Source of the DNA: Benincasa hispida
Lineage: Eukaryota > Streptophyta > Magnoliopsida > Cucurbitales > Cucurbitaceae
Assembly: GCF_009727055.1 (NCBI RefSeq)
Contig: NC_052357.1
Coordinates: 4,515,564-4,579,563, forward strand
Direction: 5' to 3'
DNA: 64,000 bases
This document shows positions 1 to 12,848 of this stretch, piece after piece. Made by a program: the position numbers and the translations under genes. Position 1 is the stretch's first letter. Every line of letters starts with the position of its first letter. The notes below the pieces were generated by a model that had not been told where the DNA came from, did no database searches, and saw only the letters and a list, made by a program, of their open reading frames with translations.

Positions 1-1156
1 CTCTCAATCGATAGTACAGAAATCCTGCCCAAATACATCTCATCCCAAGAGGACATCTCAACAAAAGAATTGCGTAACTGAGCTTTAAACTCCTCCAAAA
101 TCAACGGCCGAAAAATTTCTACATACTGTTCCGATGATTGAAAACATACAGGAACCTCTTTTAAATGTTTAACGGCTTGACTCTTATCTTCAGTCACAGA
201 TGTCAAACCAATCATGGCAAAGTAATCTAATTCCAATATAGATCTATACCAATCCTCAAGCCTTGGTGGTTTAAATCTTTTTGCACCAATCATATGCCTA
301 TGTAAATGGACAGCTCTGCTCTCAACAGGTGTTTTAAGTTGGATGACTCGTCGCTTGGGAACAGTGATGATTGGTTTTGAAATATTTGTTTTCTGGTTTC
401 TTACAGAATTGAGTTCAATTTCTAGTGGATCATCGGCAGCATCAGACACTACTTGTTTTAAAACAGCATAACCTGGTACAGAAACTGCAGTTTCACAAGA
501 TTGATTTTTGCTTTTAGAACCAGTTGCTTTATTAGATAAGACCTTCAAATCAATTCTATCATTAAGAGGAACATGTTTGCTTAGAATGCATTCAGAGTCT
601 ATTTCTTTATGTTTGACATCCACATCCTTAGATCTCAAGACAGATGACGTTGCTGGTCTGACTTTTGAATCACCAGAGGCATGCTCTTTGAGTGCAAGCG
701 TAGAGCTACATTTATCATTTATTTCTTGGTCTCTATCCGCTACATATTTTGAAGGCTCAATAACCAAAATATTACTTTTCCCAAAATCAGCTCGTGTATC
801 ACTTTCATCACCGGGAGCTAATTTATCATCCAATATGCATTGACCTACGTCAGATTCAGATGGAAAGGCTCTAGTTGGTGAAATAAATGGTTTTGATTCA
901 TCATCTGAAAGAACAATCAATTCACCAATATTTTCCTTCTTAGCCTCCGACCTTTTCACCAATGTTGGCACCTCTATATCCTCTGCACCAGAAGACTCTA
1001 ACTTTGAGGTGGAAAGCTTGCGGCCAGAAGGGAAGTCTTCAAGCACTAAAGCATTTGATCCCAAATTGGTCTTGACAATATTGTACTTTTCGTTCTTGGA
1101 TAATAAAATCGTGAGGTGTGCTACCTTTTCTGTTAACTCATCCATCGCAGCATCAT
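1..1156 (-). CDS. SEN1-like gene, exon 15, open to the window edge (residues 924-1308+)
   Basis: Follows acceptor ttctctag and stays open for 385 codons to base 1. The first part (DDAAMDELTEKVAHLTILLS) closes the helical N-terminal region. The middle is charged, Ser/Lys-rich and probably disordered. The end (EQYVEIFRPLILEEFKAQL, then SSWDEMYLGRISVLSIER) is the start of the conserved pre-helicase region. No Walker A motif has been reached yet. Confidence 0.82.
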
Positions 1157-4100
1157 CTAGAGAAAAATTAAACCCAAAGTGTATTAAAAAAATCAGTGAC
1201 AGTAATGGGTGTAATTGTCATAATGAATGGTATTGAACATCATTTCTGTGTGAGGGGGAAAAAAGGAGTTTCTAGACCATAGTGTGCCTTCTTAAATGGG
1301 GAAAAGAACCCTCACCTAAGGACATAAGGTGTTCAATATCCCTAATTGTTGATGTAGTAGAAAGACAACACGATCCCTTAATGAAGTTCAGCAATGAAAT
1401 TATAGCACGTCTCCAGTAAGTGAGAACGACCTTAAGAGATGACTTTCCCCAATCCATTAGATCATGAAGCCAATTGAAACCACATGCATCTTCCACTGCC
1501 ATTTTGGTACCAGACAGTTCGATTAATGATGGGTTAAATCGTTCAAAAACAATGGGGATGATCTCAAGTAAGCGGACACAAGTCATCTGTAAACAAAGAA
1601 AGTATCATGATAAGACAAATTTGCAATCAGTAAACAAGTTTGTCAGTATGAGAAGTAAAATATTAAGATGAGATCTTTCCAACATGAGGAAGTTGGTGAA
1701 GAGGTCCGTAGAATTTACAAATCCATTTCCTCGTCCATGAAACTGGGAGGAAAAAGAAGTTCAGAATTCTTGGATGTTTGATACAACTTTTTTCTCTTTT
1801 TCTTTTTTAACTTTTCTTTCCTTTTCTTTACTTTTTTTTCTTCTGTTTTTTTCTCTTCTCTCTCTCTTTTTTTTTTTCTTTTTTTTTTTTTTTTAAGATT
1901 TGAAGTATGTCATTACAAACAATTCTCAAGGACGGATTAATTTTCAGAATTATTTCAAATTTAGATTCACTTGTCAACTAAGAATTCTGTAATATTCTCC
2001 CCGCTCTTTCGAGAGTTTGTTTCCTTTCCTCGAGTATTCTGGCATCTTTCCATTTATTAATCAAAATTCTGCATCTTGTTTTGATGATCTAGGAAAATAA
2101 TCATTTCTTAAATAGTCTCTTGAAAAATATCACTTTGAGAGACAACTTACCGAACTCATCTTTACAATTGGCAATTTATTCTTTTATCAAATAGCTCGGG
2201 AGCTGATTTGTCATGAAATGGTTCTTTGCATGATAGAATATCTTCAAAAGAAGTTAGAGATTCTTCTCCAATAAAAACAAGAGTTCTATGATGATTACTC
2301 AGTCATTTCTGAGTAGTACAAAGTAAAAGCTATAGCCATCAGATTTGGAAGGCCCTCCACACTTTTCTCAAGTTTCTCAATATGGTAGCAAAAGCTAATA
2401 ATAGTAAATTTTTGATAGGGTGTGTTTTGTTAGGTCTGAAAAGTTTTGGGTGTTCTCTAAATGGGTGTAAATGGGTGTATTTGTTGTCTTTAATTTTTCA
2501 TATTCACTCACAAAGTTTGTACCCCTTGAATCTTTAATCCCTTTCAATATAATAAGTTGTTTCTTGTTTTTAAATAACGTGTCTTATTTTTTTTATTTAT
2601 TAACTTTGCAGTTAAGTTTTTTCAAGCATGAATGGGCTCAGAATCTGGTAATCTAGTATGTGTATTGTTTGTTTAATGTTCTTAGCAAGTTAATACCTGT
2701 GTACTTCTTCATTTCATCAAATGAAAATTTCTGTTTCTTTTAAATTATATCAAAAGAAACGTACCTTATTTACACCAATAGTTCTTCAACTACACTGTTT
2801 CTTTACATTATTTTTTTTTTTTGTACATTTAAATTAAAATTTAAAAAATCCAGAACAAGCACATTAAATTATCATAGAGGAATGCATTTTCTCAGATTTA
2901 CAGACAAATTAACCGATCAATTTCTTACAAGCAAACAAGCCTCTTATTCCCAAAAGCACTCTTTAATTATTATTATTTTTATAAAAAAAAAACAAGAGAA
3001 CAATTATGGCATTTGACTTTGAAGGAGGTACGAACCTCACAATATTGCAGGCTACAAATGAAATGAACAGATAACCAGTTACATCTTAAAAAGTATAGAA
3101 TGAACATACTTGACAAAAACTGTAATCGAGAAATGCCTTGCCTTCAACCAATAGCCTACAAATAGAAGGCCACGCTGCATTGGACAATAAACAACTGACC
3201 CGTTGGAGCAATTTAGAATCAACTTTTGAAGATTGTTTGCCAAAGTTCAGCATTGATGCATCAAAAACCGGCTGTCTAAGAAATCCACCTTGGGAAGAGG
3301 TATTTGTAACATCCGTATGATTGGATGAATTTTCTGGCAAAGCTGAATGAGGTGAATCACCTTCCTGGAGTAGCTTACGAAGTATGAAAAACAAATGATG
3401 CAGATTCTGAAATTTCACAAGGATAGAATCCATTTGAACCTAGACAATACAAATGAAATTGCATAAGAACAATCAAAAATGGGAAGGAAAAAGGCCAACA
3501 ACATCGCGTTCACAGTTTTGAAAACCAAATTATAATTACCAAACTGTGATCGCCCCAAATACTGCAAAATCCAGTATACATTATTGGTGCAGTTCAATTA
3601 TTTTCAAACTTAAACATTTTGGGGGTTTAATACCTAAATCACATATGAAATTCTTTTGACATGCTGATGATACGACTATCAGTAATCAACAATTATTCAG
3701 CTATGACCAAACAAACAAAAGAAAAGTTACCAAATGGTTTCATAATAAACAAACTGACACAACATATACTAGTAGCAGAAATTGAAGGACAAATTAATAG
3801 AAAATGCTTTTTTTTTTTTTTTGAAAAGGAAACAAACTTTTTATTAATTCATAAAAAGAAAGTACAAGAGATGTGTACTTGAATAGGATCGATACAAGAT
3901 ACGGGATCAGGAGACGCACCCAGGCATCTCAACTAGGATGACATACCCTTAGCGTCCTCATCATATCCATAGAATTTAGACAAAGACGGAAAATATAAAG
4001 CTTACAGAACAATGAGAAAACAGAGAAAATGCCCTCTTTTTGATGGCCAAAATACAAACTAAGAGGAAAACAAGAGAATCATAAAATAAATCTAGCTACT

Positions 4101-7100
4101 TGAGTCTTCAAAATTGGGTAGTGCTGATCCTTCTCCTTGAACCATGTTCAAACGGGAAGTTGAATGCTTGCCAATTCAAACATATGTCTTGAAGTGAGTA
4201 GGCACTCACTTCAAAGTGCTTTGAAAGAGAACACCACTGAGAAGCATTAAGTTTGGCGGCCACATAGCGGAAGAACAAATTAATAGAAAATGCTATTGAT
4301 ACAAGGAAATTTTCCAACAAAGAAAAAAAGAAGGGGAAAATTATAAGGGTCCAAGAAAATCAAGAGGTCTATTTAATCAGAATCCCCTTAACTTGCTCTA
4401 TCTATAAATAATCACTCCCAACTAATTACTATCATGCCCCTGATAACAACAAAGTAACCATCTTATCGCAACTATATCATTATACTCCCCATGAAAAAGA
4501 AGGAAACAATACTTTCTATTGATAAAATGAAAAGAGACTAATGTTCAAAGTACAAACAAATCAAACTAAATTACCAAACATACCAAAACTAATACAAGGA
4601 AAAGAGGACTAAGCAGGAGAAAAAATCAATCCAGAACAAATGTGAAGCGGCTTGAACCTGAGCGGAAACAAAGTGAGCAATCCAGGGAAAAGACTTATCA
4701 TGTACACAATCCTCAACAAAATCAATTACCTCAAACCTTCATCTCGCTTAACTTCAATTAATCTTGCAATATCCAAAGAGTTCAAAAATTCTTTGAAATA
4801 TAACTCACCAGGAAGGATGACTGAAGGGTCTAACGGAGAAAAATGACCAAACCTGAAAATCTTTGGGTGGGTTTTTTTTTTTTTTCTAATTCTTCTTCTA
4901 GCTTTGAATTAGTGGTTGGGATTCCTTGTATTATTCCAGACTCTTTCTCCTCCGCCCTTGTTGGGGAGGCTTGTGCTTGTGATTAGTTTCTTGAATGAAT
5001 TTCTTTTTCAAAAAAAAAAAAAACTAAGATGAAAATTACCATTTGTCTATCTTTAATTTCAATTTCAGCTGGGAGAAAGCCAGACATTTTTTTAACTTCA
5101 ATACAGGCTTCAAAGCAATCCAAGAACTTCCAAGGTTTGAGAAGAAATACTAACCAAATCCCCAAGGTTTTCTCCAATGGCTTCAAAAGTAGAACATGTC
5201 CAAAAAGGCAAGGGTAAGTTTTTTTATTCAAAAGTCAACCTCCATAACCCACAAGAAACTTCTAATGAGAATGTAATTTGTAAGACCAATATTCTACTTT
5301 CAAATGAAAGTTACCAATTTCTCTTCATTTTCCATCAAAGTCCATATCAGCAAAACTATCAAGTGTTATCAATGCCTTATCAGCCTTTTTGGAGAAAAAC
5401 ATATAAACCGGATCATGTAACAACTCAACCAAGAATAGTTCAACCAAATGCAAATGAGAGATAGAAAGGGAGATCTTCTGATTATTACTCGAGTCCTCAA
5501 TAATAAACATGTTCTCACTCCTAATCCAATAATAAGAGTTGCAAATACAACAACTCATAACCTCTAATGAGTTCAAAGACATTGAACGAAGAAAATTGAA
5601 GAGATTACCAGCTACAAGACAGAAGAAAACGAAGACCCCCTCAAGAAAAGCAAAATCAACTGAAGGAGACAACACGTGCATGGAAGACGGCGGCCAGTGA
5701 ACAGAGGAACGGCTAAGACAACGCCGAGAGAAAGGAGGAGGCGCGAGACAACACGTGCATGTTAGAGAGATACTACTAACAAATTTGGCAAAATTTGAAC
5801 AACAAATTTGGCTACATAATTAATAAAATATTTACTCCAACAAGATAAATAGATGCAAATATAACTATCAACGAGAAAGAGAATACAATTAGATTTAAAC
5901 TAAATAATACAAATGAATAATAACCTAGCTCACATTAGAGTTTTGATTACCAGTTTCAAAGCATGTCTCATGCCCAGAAAGACGGCAGATAATGAGTACT
6001 CAGAAGAACAAAGGAACTCCAAACCACAAGAGAGACCCTTTGTGTTTGAAATTTGTTCCAAGACATGCTTTCCAAACTGCCTGACATTCTGAATAAAAAC
6101 AATATATCCATATACGTGCATTTTTGGATAAGAATAAAAATGAGAAGGAAAAGAATAAACAGAAGACATAAATAAATTTTAAAAAGGAACTGAAAAAAAA
6201 AGGTATCGCATTACATCAGTAGAATCAAAAAGCGAAAGGATCAGACTTTCCCCCATTCTCGGCTCCCAAGTCCACTGCTTCCTCAGCTCTCCTTGCCCCA
6301 ACAGAAATAAGAAATGGGCAGTCAACCTGAAACAGGCATAGACTGAAGTGAACCAAGTATCAAAGAACCTGTCACCAACTAGATAAAGCACAAATGTACT
6401 AAAAGCTTTGCAGCATAGAAATAATTTTAAAAGGTAACTCTGAACAGCTCAAATAAATTTTACATGAAGATAAATTCAAAAACCTTGTAAATGTTTTTAT
6501 TAAAGGAAGTAACATTGTGCACACTTTTAGTGAGTTTTTTGACTCTTTCCCATCCCCACCATCATCAGAACCAGTTGGCACCTTCCATCCCAGTGAACTG
6601 GAGATTTCAAAAGAAGATGACGATATCCAAGCCCTCAGCGGAAGTTCACATTCAGCAGTGGTTTCAGATTCTACCATAGAAAAACGTGATCGAGCCCAGA
6701 AAACGGCTTTCGAAAAGGAAATTGGCAGAACCAAGGGATCAATATCAACTAGAACATCAATCCATAACATAGGTACACACATCCACTGTTTAAATTCTGT
6801 CGAAATTATATGGCTCTGCAGACTGAATCCACCCCAACAATTATCATCCATTTCATTGGGAGAAAAAATAAGTATGTTCTCATCTTCAGCAACATTGAAG
6901 TTATAATTCATGTTACTTTCATTGGAAAGAGCTACTATACAACTATCCAGCATTGAATGTATCAATGCAGCAGCATCTGATACTATAATAGATTGTATAA
7001 GCTCAAATGCAGGTTGCCTCAGTGAGCTGTGAAGAGAAGAATCCTTCAGTGATGACACAAGAGCAGGGCCCCTGGTCAATAAAAAAAAGGACAATATAAG

Positions 7101-10100
7101 TCCCACAATCTAATAGTGAAGTCAAGAATGACATTTACATTACATTAAATAGTGATTTAACAAATCTGTAGTCATGTAATTTCTTTGTCCTTGGCTATTC
7201 AATTCAATAAGCACAACGTGGCAAAAATATTCATAACTTGTTAGAAGCCACTTAATTATGTAGTTAAATGTCATAACAACTATCAATTAATTTCCCCTAG
7301 TAATTGTATGTCAGCCTCCTCAGACCATCAGCGCTGACCAGGATTTGAACCTTATGCACTTCAGGTGCCTCTTCATAATTTGTCCAAACTAAGCACCATG
7401 TCTGCAACCTTACACATATCACTCAGGTTTTCAAAGACCAAATTCAAATTATTGAATAAAGTAAATTAGAAAAGGAATCAAGTGGGAGCACATGCATACA
7501 TACATACATATATATATTTGAACAACATGCCACCATTCATAGATATAATGAAAAGAGATGAATCCTCATTTGATACAAACTCCAAATCAGGGTGAAAAGA
7601 CAATAAATGAAATTAAAATATAAATACAAAATTACAATGGAAAGATAAAAGTATCCCAATTAAGACCCAAGTCCAGTAACGAGCAATCAACAAAAGATTT
7701 GGAAAGAGCACCATGCAATATACATGTGTGCGTGAGCACAAGAACACATATAGCTAAAAATGTTCTAATATGTTTCATCAATGCAAAAGACCTATAGCCA
7801 ACAGTACACAAATATCAAATATGATAAAGACAGTTTTGTCCTTGTGAAGTTGCATTTTTTCTCCTAGTAGTTGTAAACTTGGAAGTGACAATTTAGAAGT
7901 TGGTTTAATTTGTGATTTGATCCTCGCACTTCCAGCCTTATTGGACTTCTTACCTTAGACTTTTATCAGCTTTGGCTTTACAATTTATGTGCTCTCTAGT
8001 TTTGGTCTTCCTTTTTGGAGCTGGTTTATTAGGTTTTAAGTGTTTGCTTTTTTATATCTTCTCCTCTTTGTATCTCAATAGTATTTCTTCTCCTTTTGTT
8101 TTTTGTAATTTCTCTATCTTACCTATAAATAAGGATCCTTCTCTTGTATTTTCACAACTTTGATCCTTGAATAAAATTCCTACTCGGTGGTACATCAAAT
8201 TGGTATAGAGCTCCACGGCTGGTAAGAACACTGCCAACACCAGAAAAAGGGAAGGACGCAGAAACCCTCCCCAAGTATATCGAAATCCTTTCTCCAAGAT
8301 CAACTACTGCCCGATTGTTGGTTGTAGAAGAGTCAAATGGAAAAAATGAAATCAAGCATCGATGCAATGAATGTAGTAATGGCCAGAATGTCAAGACAGA
8401 TGGACTTAGTCTCGGCTAACCTTCCTCAATGAGCAGAGGAAAACAGAGGGGATGAACGGAGAAGAAGACCTACCCTAGTAACTGCGGGAAGAAGTTTTAG
8501 AGAAGAAAACATGGGCAATTTGAATTTACCAAGGGGAGATCGCACACTCTTTCAATCTCCAAGATCCCAAGAACCCATTCAAGAACTTCAAGATTATGAA
8601 TCTCCTTCATCTGAAAGTGAAGAACAGAGGCAAACTCCAACAAGAAGACATCATTTTCCAAGATTTTATGAACACGAAATAGAAGAGTGGCAGGAAGATT
8701 ATAGGAAGAAGATTTACTCACCTACATTCAGCGGCAAATTGGACGTGGAAGCCTTCCTTGATTGGATCAAAAACGTAGAAAGCTTATTCAATTACATGAA
8801 CACTCCCGAAGGAAAGAAAGTCAAGCTCATAGCCTTGAAGTTAAAGGGAGGCAGATCAGCTTGGTGGAATCAAATTCAGATGAATAGAAAAACTGATTGG
8901 CAAAAGTCCAATTAGAAGTTGGCCACGAATATTGAAAATGATGAAAACCAGATTATGAACAGACTCTTTATCAACAATATCAGAAAAATAAACGAGAAAA
9001 TCGGATAGTGATCGACTTTACTAAGAAATTTCATAGGCTGAACAGAACTACAAAACCAGAGACTGAACAGAAAATGGAAAAAAGGCTGCAAGAACAGAAG
9101 GAAACCACGGGGAAAAACCTTTCAATGATTATCCACGAAGAAATACAGAGGCTAGAAAGCAATTCCAATTTGGTAGCTCTTTCGGGACAAAAAATAAAGA
9201 AGATGAGCCGAGTAAAAATGGTCGAATGTGTGAGGAGGACCTCATTTTGGAAGAAGAAAAAATTAAAGAAAAGTATTTTCAAATTGGCACAACCTAATTC
9301 AAAGGAGAAATCGACGTCAAAATTTGAGGAAAAATTGGGAAACCCACACAAATGAGCAAAGCAAAGACTAAGACTTAAGAATCAGCAGGTGCACCCGGGC
9401 ATCTCAACTAGGTTGACACCCCCTTAGCGCCCTCATCATATCCAAAGAAACGGGATATAAAACTAATAAATAGAGAAGTCAAAAACATGAGATAAAACAG
9501 CATAACTAGGCCCAAACAATGGCCGAATAGGGGGGAAAACTTAAAACTAAACAAGTTGAACTAGACGAGAGAGAGCAAACAGCTGGCTAAGCTAAGATCC
9601 ACCGTTGGGAATGGAGATAATGGCTCTCCAATTTAGGTTGAAATCCATTAAACTGTAGCTATTGAAAAGCTTGGAGAGGATACTCCATGAAGAAGCATGA
9701 CGACGGGCAGATTCGAGGCGATCGTGACACCCAAGAGATTTATTATGGAACACCCTTTGATTCCTTTCAAACCATAAATCTGCCAAGAGAGCTTTGACGG
9801 CATTAAACCAAAGTAATTGGCTGGGATTATGAAGACTTGTTCCAGCTAGAAATTGCAGCACATTTCCCCTAAAATCATTGCTCATAACCCATGAGAAATT
9901 GAAGATGGACAGCAGCCTCTCCCAGCACCAAGCTGAGTAAGGGCACAAAAAGAAGAGGTGGAGAGGATCTTCGTTAGAGTGAAGGCACAACAGGCAGATT
10001 GAAGGGGAGAGGGAGTTGGATGGCTGCTTGCTTTGTAAAACTGAGGCTACGTCCAGCTTATCATTTAGCATTATCCAGATGAGAATGCTAACTCTTCGAG

Positions 10101-12813
10101 GACTTTTTGTCTTCCATAGGGCCAAGTAGAGAAACTTATCTAAAGGGGAGGTGGGGGAAAGGTGAGATTCTAAGAGAGTTGACCGTGAAAAGACCCGAAG
10201 CTGAAATGGACCACACCCTTTTATCAAAAGTCTCGACGACTCTTCTTGCTGCAATTTTCCCCAGCAGCTCTTGGAAAGCCAGCACCTCCTCATCTTTAAG
10301 TAATCTGCGGAAGGAAATTGACCAAGAGGCCAAGCGGCTGTCCCAATGGTCAGCTACTGATCCATTTAGGAACATGGTGATTCTGAAAAGACATGGAAAC
10401 AAGGTGTTGAAGGGAGTCATTTCTTCTCAAGGGTCTAACCAAAACGCAATCCGGCTGCCATTTCCAAGCTTGAATTTGGCCAAAGATTCAACTTTTAGCC
10501 AAGACTTCGAGATACTAACCCAAAGGCTTCTCAAACTTCTACCACCTTTCCCAGCTGTATGCCAATTAAAAGAGTCTTTGCCATGTATACTTCTAATTAC
10601 CTTGCCCCAAAAGGAATCATCCTTGTTAAAGTATCTTCACCCCCATTTAGCTAGGAGTGCTAAATTCATTGATTTGAAGCCACCGAGGCCAAGGCCTCCA
10701 TCCGCTAAAGGTTTTTGCACCAAGTCCAACTTCACCAAGTGATTTAGCTTGCTACAGGTATGTCCTTCCCAAAAGAAGTTCCTTGTTATCCTTTCCATTT
10801 TAGAAATAACTCCTTCAGGCATGAGGAAGATGGACAAGTAATGAGTTGGAAGATTTAATAGGACTGACTTGCATAAGGTGGCTCTACCTCCTCTTGAGAG
10901 GTTGAATCTTTTCCATTTGTCTAGTTTAGCTTGGAATGTGTCCAAAACCTGTTGCCAAAAGGAAAGACTTTTCGGATAACCACCTAGAGGCAACCCTAGG
11001 TAGGAGAAGGGGAGGTGGTCAGCCTTACAATTCAGAGAAGCGGCTGTGGATATCACCTCGTTTTCATCCACATTGATACCATAAAGGGCTGATTTATCCC
11101 AATTAACTTTTTGACCTGAACACCATTCAAAAAACTCCACTGTTTGCTTAAGTTTTGCAAGCATGGTGCTGTCATATTTACAAAATAATAAAGTGTCATC
11201 TGCGAATTGAAGAATGGAAACATGGATTTTTTCTTTGCCAACCACAAATCCTTCAACAAGGCCGGATTGAATAAGTTTGAACACCAACGCACTTAACACT
11301 TCACTGACAAGAAGGAAAAGAAAAGGTGAAAGGGGGTCACCTTGTCTTAAGTCTCTTGTGGCAGCCACTCTTCCCCTTGGTCTACCGTTAATGAAGACTG
11401 AAAACATTGGATTTTTTACACACCCCATAATCCATTCTATCCATTTCAGACTGAAATTCTTGTTTCTCAACACTTTTTCTAAGAAATCCCAGTCAACACG
11501 GTCGAAAGTCTTTTCCATGTCAAGCTTAAGGATCCACCTCTTTTTCTTTTTCACTCGATAATCTTCCACTGCTTCATTGGCAATACGAAGAAGATCACAT
11601 TACTGAAGAAGGAGATCACCGAAAGCTTGTTAACACCTCGTTCATAGTCGTTCACGAGAAAGAAGAAGGTTAAGCAACTTTGTCAGAGGAGAACGTTCAC
11701 GCTATCAGATAGGAGCACCAGAAGTTGGTCATCGCAACGTTACCAGACGAAGAAGAAAACCCTGAGAAAGAAGCAGTGGAAGGTGGCTTTTCAATTTCAC
11801 GATGAGGAAGAAAGGATCATAAAATCAGGGGCGGTTTTTATATTTTCCAACAAAACCCTAATGAACCTAGTGGGCCATTCATATCAGAAGTTTCAATTTT
11901 AATCTATTTACAGAATTGACAAATTGATGACTAATTTCCATTCCATTTGTATGAGATTTTCAAGGAGACTTATTTTAATTCCCACTTGGATTTGGGAAAT
12001 TTCATGATGAGAATTTTCAGTTGGAGTCTATCACACTCAACGAGCCAAGAATTTTCATTTTAAAACTCGAGGACGGATGAAGAAGAAGATCACATGACTG
12101 AAGAAGGAGATCACCGAAAGCTTGTTAACACCTCGTTCATAGTCGTTCACGAGAAAGAAGGTGAAGCAGCTTTGTCGGAGGAGAACGTTCACGCTATCAA
12201 ACAGGAGCACCAGAAGTTGGCCATCGCAACGTTACCAGACGAAGAAGAAAACCCTACGATGAGGAAGAAGCAGCGGAAGGCGGCTTTTCAATTTCACAAT
12301 GAGGAAGAAAGGATCATAAAATCAGGGGCGTTTTTTATATTTTCCACCAAAACCCTAATGGACCTAGTGGGCCATTCATATCAGAAGTTTCAATTTCAAT
12401 CTATTTACAAATTTGACAAATTGATGATTAATTTCCATTCTATTTGTATGAGATTTTCATGGAGACTTATTTTAATTCCCACTTGGATTTGGGAAATTTC
12501 ATGCTGAAAATTTTCAGTTGGAGTCTATCATACTCAACAAGCAGAGAATTTTCATTTTAAAACTCGAGGACGAGTTTTTTATGGAGGGATAGAATATGAT
12601 GTAATAGGATTTGGGTAAAATGGTAAATTCAAAGTTAATCTTGATTAATCCTAGATTAGTTACACTTTAATTCCCTTTAAGTTATCCTATCTTACCTATA
12701 AATAAGGATCCTTCTCTTGTATTTTCACGACTTTGATCATTGAATAAAATTCCTACTCGGTGGTACATCAAGTCTCTTTTCATTTTATTAATGAAAAGTT
12801 TAGTTTCCTTTCA

Positions 12814-12848
<35 letters not shown>

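Larger units (their letters stand above)
8114..12770 (+). mobile_element. Degenerate Ty3/gypsy-like LTR retrotransposon (intron 9)
   Basis: An 84-bp stretch at 8114-8197 matches 12687-12770 with two differences and no gaps. Both end in ggtggtacatca, and both contain a TATA-like ctataaataagg. The 5' copy is followed by a primer-binding-like aattggtatagagctcc (8198-8214). The 3' copy is preceded by ctcgaggacgag and a purine-rich tatggaggga (polypurine tract). Between lie a Gag fragment, an inserted LINE, and a directly duplicated 490-bp segment. The 3' LTR probably starts about 12597; the 5' LTR is truncated. Confidence 0.75.
7855..12815 (+). mobile_element. Plus-strand LINE 3' UTR split by an LTR retrotransposon
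   Basis: 7855-8113 reads like the 3' UTR of the L1-like family (T/G-rich, ending near tttgtaatttctc). The typical tail (gtctcttttcattttatt.. aatgaaaagtttagtttcc) resumes at 12771, just after the 3' LTR, and runs into an (AT)n tract (12816-12846). Inferred: the LTR element at 8114-12770 landed in this LINE tail. The 5' LTR lacks its own 5' end, so no TSD can be read. Confidence 0.55.

Noticed and set aside
6484..6525. Alternative donor at 6525 for exon 10
   Set aside because: It would leave phase 0 and put exon 11 out of frame; the donor at 6484 keeps phase 2.
6517..6906. 129-residue + strand frame
   Set aside because: Exact antisense of helicase exon 10, which is supported by splice phases and family pattern.
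10107..10742. 211-residue frame on the + strand
   Set aside because: Antisense shadow of the LINE ORF2 RT-to-zf-RVT region.
12816..12846. (AT)n run as a functional element
   Set aside because: A simple microsatellite at a LINE tail, a common by-product.
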